From: CAMDPA01 sp965223035
GTDB taxonomy: Bacteria > Pseudomonadota > Alphaproteobacteria > Rhizobiales > Hyphomicrobiaceae
Reading direction: 5' to 3'
Assembly (NCBI GenBank): GCA_965223035.1
Contig: OZ244980.1
Coordinates: 3,968,001-4,032,000, forward strand
DNA: 64,000 bases
Under the pieces are notes generated by a model. It had not been told where the DNA came from, made no database searches, and saw nothing but the letters and a program-made list of their open reading frames with translations. The position numbers were made by a program, and so were the translations under genes. This document shows positions 55,953-64,000 of the stretch, one piece after another; positions within the stretch are counted from its first letter, which is position 1; the number at the start of each line of letters is the position of its first letter.

Positions 55953-56106
55953 CTAGATCATCGCGCCTTAAATCGGAACCGCAACGCCGATTCCAATTGC
56001 GCCGGTTCCGATTTAAGGCGCAAAGATGATCGCGCTTAAAGTGGTGAGCCACTTTCTGCCTTTGATCGGGATCGATCCGATTCCGATTAAAGGCAGGTTG
56101 CTCTAG
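55953..56106. repeat. Double-hairpin repeat, family A copy (full length, reversed)
   Basis: 154 bases from CTAGATCATCGCGCC to GCAGGTTGCTCTAG, the reverse complement of the 27690 copy with few changes. Both hairpins are complete, and both ends are CTAG. Lies 84 bases before the arylsulfotransferase-family gene start, in its probable 5' region. Confidence 0.9.
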
Positions 56107-56190
56107 GCTTGGCAGGACACAGACGGATACGGGCCGTGACCCTTCTCACGCCCGATCACGTTTCAAAACGAGCAAACGGAGCTGATCAAC

Positions 56191-57258
56191 GTGCGTCATT
56201 CTCGCTTCGGCCTGCTTGGCCAGCAACCGGACAAGGCCACGCCTGGCTTTACCATCGTTTCGCCGCTGCAAGATACCAACGTTTATCTGCTGGGCATGCA
56301 AGGCGACGTTCGTCACATGTGGGAGACGCCACTGCGGCCCGGCAACTATGCTCGGCTGCTGCCGAACGGAAACTTACTTTGGTCTGGAGAGACGGAACAG
56401 GGTCCAAAGCCCGGCGGCGGTTCCGGCGGGTTGCTGAGAGAATACGATTGGCACGGCAAGATTTTGTGGGAACATAGAGACGACAATCAACACCACGACT
56501 TCCGCCGACTTGCCAACGGCAACACGATCTATATCGGCTGGGAGGCGATACCGAAATCTTACAATGAAAAAATCAGAGGGGCGGAACCTGGAAGCGAAGC
56601 TAAGGATGGGACGATCTGGGGCGATTATCTGCGTGAGGTCAATACCGCCGGCGAAACGGTTTGGGAATGGCACGCTTACCAAGATGACGTGCTGCTGCAA
56701 GAACCGTTACATCCGCTCAGCACCCGAAAGGAGTTTGCTCACTGCAATGCGGTGACCGAGCTGCCGGACGGCAACCTAATGGTGAGCTTTCGAAAGTTCA
56801 GCATCATCGCCATTATCGACAAACAACAACGCAAAACGACTTGGTATCATCGTGATGACGGCTGGGGGCAACAGCACGATTGTGAGCTTCTCGATAACGG
56901 CAACATCTTGCTGTTTGCCAACGGCATCGCCGTCGCGTCCGGCACTTATCACTCGCGCGTAATCGAGTTTGATCCAAAAACGCGAGAGAATGTCTGGGTC
57001 TACAGCGGCTCGCCGCGGGTTTCGTTCTTTAGCCCGAACATATCGGGCGCACAGCGGCTTTGGAGCGGCAACACGCTGATTTGCGAAGGTCTCAACGGCT
57101 GGATCTTTGAGGTCACGCCCGACGGCGAGATCGTCTGGGACTACGTATCGCCCTGGCTTGGCGGTCCCTGGCAAGGCGGGATGATCAACTCCGTCTTCCG
57201 CGCCTATCGCTACGAGGCCAATGGTCCAGAAATCGGCGGTCGGCTTGGCAAGCCTTAG
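56191..57258 (+). CDS. Arylsulfotransferase (ASST) family beta-propeller protein
   Basis: 355 residues from a GTG start at 56191. Repeated blades are visible as PNGNLLWSGE, LANGNTIYIGWEA, LPDGNLMVSFR, LDNGNILLFANG and the final DGEIVWDY, the D/N-G-N turn pattern of ASST-type propellers. Blade residues that include HHDFRRL, HCNAV and QHDCELL supply the histidines expected in the central active site. No signal peptide is seen, unlike secreted bacterial ASSTs. In this family a sulfate is passed from a phenolic sulfate to another phenol; many homologues are uncharacterised. Followed by a convergent TRAP operon. Confidence 0.82.
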   Translation: MRHSRFGLLGQQPDKATPGFTIVSPLQDTNVYLLGMQGDVRHMWETPLRPGNYARLLPNGNLLWSGETEQGPKPGGGSGGLLREYDWHGKILWEHRDDNQHHDFRRLANGNTIYIGWEAIPKSYNEKIRGAEPGSEAKDGTIWGDYLREVNTAGETVWEWHAYQDDVLLQEPLHPLSTRKEFAHCNAVTELPDGNLMVSFRKFSIIAIIDKQQRKTTWYHRDDGWGQQHDCELLDNGNILLFANGIAVASGTYHSRVIEFDPKTRENVWVYSGSPRVSFFSPNISGAQRLWSGNTLICEGLNGWIFEVTPDGEIVWDYVSPWLGGPWQGGMINSVFRAYRYEANGPEIGGRLGKP

Positions 57259-57347
57259 TGATTATGGGGCTCAAACCTGCTTGCCGTAGCGCCGGATAGC
57301 GTTCCTGAAAATCAAGATCTCCACGTGTCGATCACCTGGACCGCCAC

Positions 57348-58664
57348 TCATCTCAAGATAAGGCCGGGCAACCACAGTGTGATCTGCGGATAGATGATCA
57401 GCAACGCGACAACTAGCAGCGCCATGCCAATGAACGGTATTACCGATAAAATAATGTCGCGCATGCTGGTACCTTCAGGCGCGGCACCTTTGGCGACGAA
57501 CAGCAGCAGCCCGAATGGCGGGGTCGCCAGGCTAATCTCCAGGATCATCAGCATCAAGACGCCGAACCAAATTGGATCCAGCCCGAGGCCCAAGACCACC
57601 GGCATGAACAGTGGAATAGTAATCATCATCATGCTGACCTGATCCATGAAACAGCCAAGGAACATCAAGACCAGCAGCATGCCGAGCACAATCATTACCG
57701 GCGTCAGCCCGGAACTCAGGATCAAGTTGGCCAACCCGTCGGAGGCCTGGCTGAAAGCGAGCACCTGGGAGAAGGTAATCGATCCGCAGATGATAAACAG
57801 CGTCATTACGGTCAGCTTCAACGTCTCGCGGACCGAGATGATAAAGTTTGCAATGTTCAAATGCCTGTAGGCCGCGGCCGCAACCAAAGTTGCGACCACG
57901 CCGAGTGCCGCCGACTCGGTCGGCGTCGCGACCCCGGCGATGATGCTTCCAACAACGACGATAAAGATGCTCGTCAGCGGCAACACATAAACCAAGAAGG
58001 GACGCACCCGCTCCCAAAGACTGAGCTCGCCAGAATCGTAACTGGGGGCGATGCTCGGATCCAGGTAGGCGCGTATCATGACATAGGCAAAAAACAATGC
58101 GGCCAGAATGATTGCCGGAATGATCGAGGCCAAAAGCAATTCGTCGATCGCAATCTGTGCGATGCTGCCAAGCAGCACGGCCAGGGCTGATGGTGGGATC
58201 AACATCGCTATGCCACCCACCGCAACGATGGGCCCGATCGAGATCGACGGGTGGTACCCCCGCTTCAACATTTCAGGCAACAGCGTCGATCCGAGCATGG
58301 CCGTATTGGCGATGGTTGAGCCAGATAGCGATGAGAAGATCGTTCCGCCGGTAATCGCCACCAACGACAACCGTCCGGGCACTCGCGAGATCAGCTTGTC
58401 CACAGCGTCGATCGCCCGTGCAGCGACACCAGTGTGAAACATCACCTCGCCCATGAAGATGAAGAGCGGGATAGGAAGCAACGCAAAGTTCTGAACCGCA
58501 TCGACGGCGTTGCGCATCAATTGCATTTCACCGCGATCACCGCCCATGAAAACGAACGCACCGATCAAATTCGATGCGAAAAAGGCGAACACCACCGGCA
58601 GACCCAGCATCATGAAGAACACGAGCAGGCCGATCAGCATAGCGAGGATCCAATACCACTCCAT
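57348..58664 (-). CDS. TRAP transporter large permease (DctM type), second system
   Basis: 438-residue, 12-helix permease. Conserved GGTIFSSLSGSTIANTAMLG, GIAMLIPPSALAVLLGS and GCFMDQVSMMMITIPLFMPV motifs. Begins 3 bases after the small-permease stop. Distinct in sequence from the large permease at 14663, so the two systems probably carry different substrates. Confidence 0.94.
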   Translation of the reverse strand: MEWYWILAMLIGLLVFFMMLGLPVVFAFFASNLIGAFVFMGGDRGEMQLMRNAVDAVQNFALLPIPLFIFMGEVMFHTGVAARAIDAVDKLISRVPGRLSLVAITGGTIFSSLSGSTIANTAMLGSTLLPEMLKRGYHPSISIGPIVAVGGIAMLIPPSALAVLLGSIAQIAIDELLLASIIPAIILAALFFAYVMIRAYLDPSIAPSYDSGELSLWERVRPFLVYVLPLTSIFIVVVGSIIAGVATPTESAALGVVATLVAAAAYRHLNIANFIISVRETLKLTVMTLFIICGSITFSQVLAFSQASDGLANLILSSGLTPVMIVLGMLLVLMFLGCFMDQVSMMMITIPLFMPVVLGLGLDPIWFGVLMLMILEISLATPPFGLLLFVAKGAAPEGTSMRDIILSVIPFIGMALLVVALLIIYPQITLWLPGLILR

Positions 58665-58667
58665 CGG

Positions 58668-59177
58668 CTAGAATCCTCCCGGCGATTTTCTGTCGGTGGC
58701 GCCGAGCTCCTGGCTCCGCAGGGCTGCGCGCAAGAAAATGACGAACAGAATCAAGAAAATCGGAGGAGCAACCGTAAATAAGTACCACTCAGGAAATACA
58801 AAGGTTTCATGGACCATCACGTTTTGCGAATACGATCTGTATAAGGTCCGGCATGAGTAATACACCAGTACCAGGCACACGATGGCACCGAGAGCGTTGG
58901 CCAGTCTGATCACCCGACTACGCAGGCCGGGCGAAAGCTGCTCAACGAACAGGTCGATCGAAATGTGCCCGCCATCCCGCAGGACCCAAGGCGCGCCCAA
59001 AAATGTAATGATATAGAGCAGATACTCTGCGATATCCAAGGTCCAGGGCGTCGCGAACAACCGGAAATAGCGCGCAATTACATCGACGCAAATCAACGAC
59101 GTCAGCACGACAAGCAAAGCCCCTGCAATAAGGGCGAGCCCGTTGATAATCCTGTCAAAAAAACTGAGACCGTTCAC
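58668..59177 (-). CDS. TRAP transporter small permease (DctQ type), second system
   Basis: 169 residues from GTG 59177 (TTG 59198 also in frame). Four hydrophobic helices at about 8-30, 42-65, 85-110 and 125-150, with the RDGGHISIDLFVEQL motif between helices 2 and 3 typical of DctQ. Lies between the DctP and DctM genes. Confidence 0.9.
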   Translation of the reverse strand: MNGLSFFDRIINGLALIAGALLVVLTSLICVDVIARYFRLFATPWTLDIAEYLLYIITFLGAPWVLRDGGHISIDLFVEQLSPGLRSRVIRLANALGAIVCLVLVYYSCRTLYRSYSQNVMVHETFVFPEWYLFTVAPPIFLILFVIFLRAALRSQELGATDRKSPGGF

Positions 59178-59260
59178 GCATAATCTCTGGGGATACAATC
59201 GGGGGCATCATCGCAAGAGAGCGCCGATCGGGCGCCCTCTGCGTTGGTTTTCGAGGACCA

Positions 59261-60217
59261 TCACTTGGTCAAGAGTGGGCGGATTTTTTTCACGAAGTCA
59301 GCATCGCCTTTGGCCATGGTCTGCCAGTGCAATTCCTCCGCCCGGGCTTTAAAGCCAGGACCGAGATCGACGTATTTGATGCCGGCGGCGTCTTGGTTCT
59401 TAAACTGGCTCGCGTCCTCTACGGCACGCCATTTTGGCCACTGGCCCTCCAGCCAAATCGCCATGTCGGTAAGGCACTTGCGCTGGTCCGCGGTAATTGC
59501 CTTCCACTTGTCGAGATTGACCAGAATACCGAGCGTCGCGGTAAAGAAGCCCGGTCCATGCCGGAACTTGGTGAATTTGTCCCAGCCAAAGCTCTTGACG
59601 CCGTACAGCGGCCAGCCGTAGCCGTCGATCGTGCTGCGCTCCAGGGCCGTGCGTACGGCCGGTGGCGCCATCCTCACCGGGTTTCCGCCCATCTCCTTGA
59701 TAAAGTTATCGTAGATTGGCACCGAGCGCATCCGGAAGCCATCGAACCGACCGTCCTTAATCGCCTTAGTTGTATAGAGAAAAAATGGCACACCCTGGAA
59801 GATCGACGTGAGCAGGTGAGAGTTCATCTTCTTTTCGTGTTGCTGCTGCAGCAATTTCAGGGCGCCGTTAGCGCGTTGATCCGCGGCTTCGTTGAGGGCC
59901 AGGCTCATCACATCCCCTGCGGGGAAAACACCGGAATAGTAGGTCGGCGGACCGTAATGCATGTCCACCACACCCTCTTTGACAGCATTCCACTGTTGCA
60001 GCGTCGGAATGGCTGCGGGCCCGACCACGGAGATGTTCACCTTCCCCGCGCACTGCTTGTTAACCTCGTCGACCCACCGATAGAAGAACTTGGCGAAAAT
60101 CACCTGCCGCGGCAGAAAGCTGGCGGCTTTAAGCTTGACCTGCTGCGCCTGCGACGCACTGACGCCTAATGCCGATATGGCAATGCTCGCCAACGCGATA
60201 CTGATCGTCTTCTTCAT
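59261..60217 (-). CDS. TRAP transporter periplasmic substrate-binding protein, second system
   Basis: 318 residues with a signal peptide of about 24 residues (cleavage after ASQA). The central KIRAxx-type arginine segment appears as DGRFDGFRMRSVPIYDNFIKEMGGNPVRM, followed by ERSTIDGYGWPLYGVKSFGW. Organic-acid binding is expected for the family. The ATG at 60217 is followed leftward by the DctQ gene (83 bases). The divided DctP-Q-M order is standard. Confidence 0.93.
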   Translation of the reverse strand: MKKTISIALASIAISALGVSASQAQQVKLKAASFLPRQVIFAKFFYRWVDEVNKQCAGKVNISVVGPAAIPTLQQWNAVKEGVVDMHYGPPTYYSGVFPAGDVMSLALNEAADQRANGALKLLQQQHEKKMNSHLLTSIFQGVPFFLYTTKAIKDGRFDGFRMRSVPIYDNFIKEMGGNPVRMAPPAVRTALERSTIDGYGWPLYGVKSFGWDKFTKFRHGPGFFTATLGILVNLDKWKAITADQRKCLTDMAIWLEGQWPKWRAVEDASQFKNQDAAGIKYVDLGPGFKARAEELHWQTMAKGDADFVKKIRPLLTK

Positions 60218-60304
60218 CCGCGATACTCCCTTTGAGTTGATCGGCGTACTGCCAGTGCGGCACGCTTTTTATGGCATCGACGTTAGGTGGCAAACCGTCC
60301 TGCA

Positions 60305-62659
60305 TCAATGGTTTTTTGCCGATCCGGCGGCAATCGAATTGGCCGTAGCCTCCGCCAGAGCCTTGAACACGACCTCCGACGTGATCGGCTGCCGATGGAC
60401 GCAGGCGCCCAGCGAGGCCAGAGCGTCGTTGACGGCCCCCCAAATTGCAGCCGGCGCACCGACGACCCCGGCTTCCCCCACGCCTTTTACCCCCAATTGG
60501 GTGCCTGCGTGCGGTGTCGTGACGTGGTGCACCTCGAACGACGGCATGCCATCGGCCCGCGGCACGGCGTAATCCAGAAAGCTAGCCGCAAGCAGTTGTC
60601 CGCACTCATCGTAAATGCAGTTCTCTGCCAACGCCGCCCCGATCCCTTGTGCCACCCCGCCGATAACCTGACCATCGACCAAGGCAGGGTTGAGGATGTT
60701 CCCGCAGTCTTCAACCACCCAGTGCTTGAGCGGCATGACGCGGCCGGTATCGCGATCGATCTCGACGAGACTGGCTTGAACGCCATTGGCCATCAGATGC
60801 GGGCGGCCTTCGAGCATGTAACTGCGCGTCACGGAGAACAATCCCGACGTCCCCGCCGGCAAATCGTAGGGCTGATACCAAGCCTTGCGCGCGAGCTGCG
60901 CCAGCGTCAGCCGCTGATCCCCGTCCCCGCCAATCACGCCGGCCTCGATCCGCAACGCGTCGGCATCAGTTTGCAGCAGCGTGCCAGCAACGTTCAGCAC
61001 GTTGTCGCGCAGTGCCTGCGCAGAGATCAGCGCCGCCTCGCCGGCAAGCGCCAATCCGCGCGATGCCCAAGCCCCCCCGCCCCGCGCACCGGCGCTATCG
61101 CTGGGCGTCACCTGCACCTGGGAAAAGTCGACGCCGATGGTCTGGGCGACGATCTGCCGAATACCGGTCAAGGTCCCCTGCCCCTGGTCGGTCGCGCCGG
61201 TTTCCACCCGGACGCTGCCGTCGGCTTCCAAGCGAATTCGCGTTTCCTCCACCGACGTGGCGGGCACGCCGGCCGCTCCGTACAACGCGGGTCCCACCGC
61301 GGTTTGCTCGATCAGCGTCGCGATCCCGATGCCCCTCAGGATTCCCTGTTCACGCAGTCGTCGCTGCTCGGCCCGAAGCGATTGGTACGACATTTTCTCA
61401 AGCAGAACGTCTAGGCATTGGGTCAGCGATAAATGCTCAATGTAAAGGCCACCCGGCGTGGTCAAAGGAAAAGCGTCTGCCCTGAGATAGTGCCGTCGTC
61501 TGAACGCGGCCGGATCCTCGCCCAAATGGCGCGCCGCGCGATCCATCAGCTGCTCGGTGACCGTGCACGCAATCGGCTGTCCAACACCGCGGATGGCGCC
61601 GCTGGGAACTTTGTTCTGCCAAACGGTCCGCGCCGTCGTTTTGAGCCGTGGCAGTTGGTAGGACCCTCCCAACTGGGTGGCCGCCTGCACCGAATCGCCC
61701 ACCGACCCGCGCGGATAGATCGAATAGGCCCCGATGGCTTGGGTGAAATCTGCTTCCATGCCGGCGATCTCGCCCTGCGCCGTCAAATCGATCGATGCGG
61801 TCGCTTCGAATTCGCGGGCATGGGCGTCGGACATAAACGATTCTGTGCGCGTGGCAACGTACTTCACGGGTCGCGCTAGCAATCGCGCGGTCAGCACCGT
61901 GGCGATTTCATCTGCATAAAGATGAAGCTTTACGCCAAATCCGCCGCCCACATCCGGCGCCTGGACCTGCACGCGATGATGCGGCAGCCCGAGGATCCGC
62001 GCGAGCAGCACATGCACTAGGTGCGGCGATTGGTGGGCGTGCCAAACCGTCAGTTTATCTTCCGCATCATCGTAATCGGCCACGATGCCGCGCGGCTCGA
62101 GCGTTACGCCGGTTTGCCGACCGAACGAGAAGGTCGCCTCAATCCGAGTGATCGAGCCACCATCAGGCCCTCCGTGCACGACCTCGACCACTGAGGCAGT
62201 TTGCCCAGCCGAACCCGCGGCCGCTGCCAGCGATGCGATGGCGGGATGTTCCTCAAGCTCCACTTCGACGGCTTCGACCGCATCCAAGGCCGCATCCAAG
62301 CTTTCTGCCGCCACCACGGCAAGCGGCTCGCCCTGGTAGCGGATCGCGTCGGCTACCAAGGGCGGTTGCGGCGGTGAGAGGTGCCCGGGCATGGTCTCCA
62401 ATCGGGTTTGCGGCACCTCCGCCATCAGGGTCGCCACATCTTGCGCGCTAAAAACGCCGACCACGCCGGGCAGCTGCCTAGCCTTTGAGGCATCGAGTCG
62501 AAGCAACGTTGCGTGCGCGACTGAACTTCGTACAATGGCGGCGTGCAGCATTCGTGGCAGGGTGACCGTGTCCACAAAGCGGCCGCGTCCTACCAACAAT
62601 CGTCGTGCTTCGGTTCTCGGGACACGGGCCGACGAGACGCTCGGTTTCGGGTTGATCAT
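60305..62659 (-). CDS. Xanthine dehydrogenase-type molybdenum subunit (CoxL family), copy 3
   Basis: 784 residues from ATG 62659 (the frame is open to GTG 62725, but conserved sequence starts just after the ATG: RVPRTEARRLLVGRGRFVD). Moco contacts are in APDVGGGFGVKLHLYADEI and ATDQGQGTLTGIRQI; the active-site Glu is in VKGVGEAGVVGAPAA. Divergent from the Rieske oxygenase alpha gene, 97 bases apart, and upstream of the second TRAP set on the same strand (88 bases). Could hydroxylate a substrate imported by that TRAP system (inference). No FAD or FeS subunit genes. Confidence 0.88.
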   Translation of the reverse strand: MINPKPSVSSARVPRTEARRLLVGRGRFVDTVTLPRMLHAAIVRSSVAHATLLRLDASKARQLPGVVGVFSAQDVATLMAEVPQTRLETMPGHLSPPQPPLVADAIRYQGEPLAVVAAESLDAALDAVEAVEVELEEHPAIASLAAAAGSAGQTASVVEVVHGGPDGGSITRIEATFSFGRQTGVTLEPRGIVADYDDAEDKLTVWHAHQSPHLVHVLLARILGLPHHRVQVQAPDVGGGFGVKLHLYADEIATVLTARLLARPVKYVATRTESFMSDAHAREFEATASIDLTAQGEIAGMEADFTQAIGAYSIYPRGSVGDSVQAATQLGGSYQLPRLKTTARTVWQNKVPSGAIRGVGQPIACTVTEQLMDRAARHLGEDPAAFRRRHYLRADAFPLTTPGGLYIEHLSLTQCLDVLLEKMSYQSLRAEQRRLREQGILRGIGIATLIEQTAVGPALYGAAGVPATSVEETRIRLEADGSVRVETGATDQGQGTLTGIRQIVAQTIGVDFSQVQVTPSDSAGARGGGAWASRGLALAGEAALISAQALRDNVLNVAGTLLQTDADALRIEAGVIGGDGDQRLTLAQLARKAWYQPYDLPAGTSGLFSVTRSYMLEGRPHLMANGVQASLVEIDRDTGRVMPLKHWVVEDCGNILNPALVDGQVIGGVAQGIGAALAENCIYDECGQLLAASFLDYAVPRADGMPSFEVHHVTTPHAGTQLGVKGVGEAGVVGAPAAIWGAVNDALASLGACVHRQPITSEVVFKALAEATANSIAAGSAKNH

Positions 62660-62755
62660 CGTGAACGGCCACCGATCTGCTGCACGCGGAAGCAAGCGAC
62701 GCCCGACACGGCCGTCGATTGACACGGTTCAGCTTCATATCATAATCGAGAGTGC

Positions 62756-64000
62756 ATGATCACCCGGGCTGAAATCGACGACATCGCGCGACCTGAAGGT
62801 ATGGCGGCGCGCGCGTACACCGATCCGGTTCTGTTCAATCTCGAAATTGAGCGGATCTTCAGCCGCGCCTGGATCTACGTTGGTCATGACAGCCAGGTTC
62901 CAAAACCCGGTGATTTTCGGCGGACCTTTATCGGCACCAGAGAGGTTGTGCTGGTGCGCCAGCCAGACGCCTCGCTGCGGCTTCTGTCAAACGCGTGCAC
63001 ACACCGAGGGACACGTCTGTGCGCAGTCGAGTCCGGTAATACCACGGCCTTTACCTGCCCCTATCACGCCTGGGCGTTCAATCTCGACGGGACGCTCAGA
63101 TTCGTCCCCGATTCGCAAAGCTATCCCGCGTCGTTTGACGTTGCCGATCCATCTTTGCAGTTGCAGGCTGCGCCACGCGTTGACGCTTATCGTGGCTTCA
63201 TTTTTGCCAGCCTAGCCGACAACGGCCCGAGCCTCGTCGATTTCTTGGGATCGATGACGGAAGCGATCGATAATCTGGTCGATCGGGCGCCGGGAGGCGA
63301 GGTCGCCATCGACGGTGGACGTTTCCGTGTCCGCTATCCCGGCAACTGGAAGCTTCACCACGAGAACGCAAACGATACCATTCACCCAGCGTTCGTCCAT
63401 GAATCCTCGGTCAGTTCCGCCCGCCAAGCCGGCGGCGCCACGGATCCCACGTGGATCGACCGGGGCCAAACGCAAGGCATGATGGCATCCAATGGACTGA
63501 CCCCGAAGGACTGGAACGCCATTGAATTGAATGGCATGCCTCAGGGCCACTCTTTTATGGGAGGCTTCTATAAATCAGGCCTGTTGGCACCGCAGCGCGA
63601 GGACGACGTGATGCGGGCCTACAAGCAGGCGCTGACCGCGACCCACGGACCGGACAAAGCCGCCGCGATTCTCGGCATGGATCGCTTTAATAATCTGGTC
63701 TGGCCCAATCTCAACATCAATTCTCAGTTTCATCAGATCAGGGTCGTGCATCCAATCTCGGTGAACGAAACCGTCATCGAAGGTTATTGCTTCAGGCTCA
63801 AAGGTGCGCCAGAGGAGATCTTTCACAGAGCCGTGCGGTTTTTGACCGCGTTGGTTTCTCCTGCATCGATGATCTTTTCCGACGACCTCGAAATTTTCGG
63901 CCGGGTGCAGCGGGGTTTGCAGGACGGAACCATTCGTAGGCTTGACAGCCGCCGCGGTCTAAACACCGACGCGAAGGCCCCGAACGGACACGGTGCCCGC
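62756..64000 (+). CDS. Rieske ring-hydroxylating oxygenase alpha subunit, 3' end outside window
   Basis: Open from ATG 62756 to the last base: 415 codons visible without a stop. The Rieske [2Fe-2S] site is CTHRG then CPYHAW (C-x-H...C-x2-H), about residues 82-104. The mononuclear iron site begins with the NWKLHHENANDTIHPAFVH segment (about 203-221), whose two histidines after the Asp/Asn fit the His-x4-5-His pattern. The start gives ITRAEIDDIARPEG and KPGDFRRTFIG, the usual N-terminus. Resembles the benzoate/anthranilate-type subgroup; the aromatic substrate is not determinable. It is a different, intact relative of the deleted alpha gene at 11396. Confidence 0.93.
   Translation, partial: MITRAEIDDIARPEGMAARAYTDPVLFNLEIERIFSRAWIYVGHDSQVPKPGDFRRTFIGTREVVLVRQPDASLRLLSNACTHRGTRLCAVESGNTTAFTCPYHAWAFNLDGTLRFVPDSQSYPASFDVADPSLQLQAAPRVDAYRGFIFASLADNGPSLVDFLGSMTEAIDNLVDRAPGGEVAIDGGRFRVRYPGNWKLHHENANDTIHPAFVHESSVSSARQAGGATDPTWIDRGQTQGMMASNGLTPKDWNAIELNGMPQGHSFMGGFYKSGLLAPQREDDVMRAYKQALTATHGPDKAAAILGMDRFNNLVWPNLNINSQFHQIRVVHPISVNETVIEGYCFRLKGAPEEIFHRAVRFLTALVSPASMIFSDDLEIFGRVQRGLQDGTIRRLDSRRGLNTDAKAPNGHGAR

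Overview
The window reads like a chromosomal accessory region of a GC-rich (roughly 60%) Gram-negative bacterium. An alphaproteobacterium or a close relative is most likely: it has a fused NarK1-NarK2 transporter ahead of narGHJI plus a parvulin gene, many TRAP transporters, and CTAG-ended palindromic intergenic repeats of a kind common in such genomes. A bacterial GlnRS gene is present, which is patchy in alphaproteobacteria, so the placement is an inference. Intact catabolic operons are mixed with decayed genes, one insertion sequence and two families of intergenic repeats.

Layout. 1-9677: respiratory nitrate reductase operon (narK partial, narG, narH, narJ, narI, parvulin chaperone). 10101-11302: an IS3-type element whose second transposase frame carries a one-base deletion. 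11396-14641: a ring-hydroxylating oxygenase locus with a gutted alpha gene and an intact beta gene, then an MBL-fold hydrolase and an old-yellow-enzyme reductase. 14663-19409 (minus): a three-gene TRAP transporter and a UbiD-type decarboxylase. 19751-22126: the first of three CoxL-type molybdenum hydroxylase subunits. 22443-27459 (minus): an MFS exporter and an aspT-aspD pair (aspartate:alanine exchange plus aspartate beta-decarboxylation). 27690-28398: repeat and methyltransferase relic. 28925-33585: a TIR-STAND-transmembrane-FGE-fold protein, a c-type cytochrome and a convergent membrane-anchored FGE-fold protein related to the tail of the first. 33966-35096: secreted choloylglycine-hydrolase-type Ntn hydrolase. 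35900-36792: DUF1501 relic. 36888-39227: second CoxL-type subunit. 39471-40607: an AhpD-like gene with an in-frame TGA exactly where the catalytic second cysteine belongs, followed by a SECIS-like hairpin. 40657-42357: glnS. 42614-44809: cytoplasmic reductive-dehalogenase-like protein. 45312-49099: HD-domain protein, MetE-core methyltransferase, EamA transporter. 49286-52634: fused TRAP permease and SDR. 52834-55451: Arg/Ala-rich secreted protein, small unknown protein, ModA-like protein. 56191-60217: arylsulfotransferase-family protein and another complete TRAP system. 60305-64000: third CoxL-type subunit and, divergently, a Rieske oxygenase alpha subunit cut by the window end.

How it fits together. 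The nar genes support anaerobic nitrate respiration. Most of the rest looks like uptake (TRAP) and attack on organic acids or aromatic and heterocyclic compounds (Rieske oxygenases, molybdenum hydroxylases, UbiD, OYE, dehalogenase-like protein). None of the CoxL-type genes has its FeS or FAD partner here. The strongest candidate for something unusual is the putative selenocysteine AhpD-like protein (TGA at 40239-40241). Next are the TIR-STAND-FGE locus and the double-hairpin repeat family.
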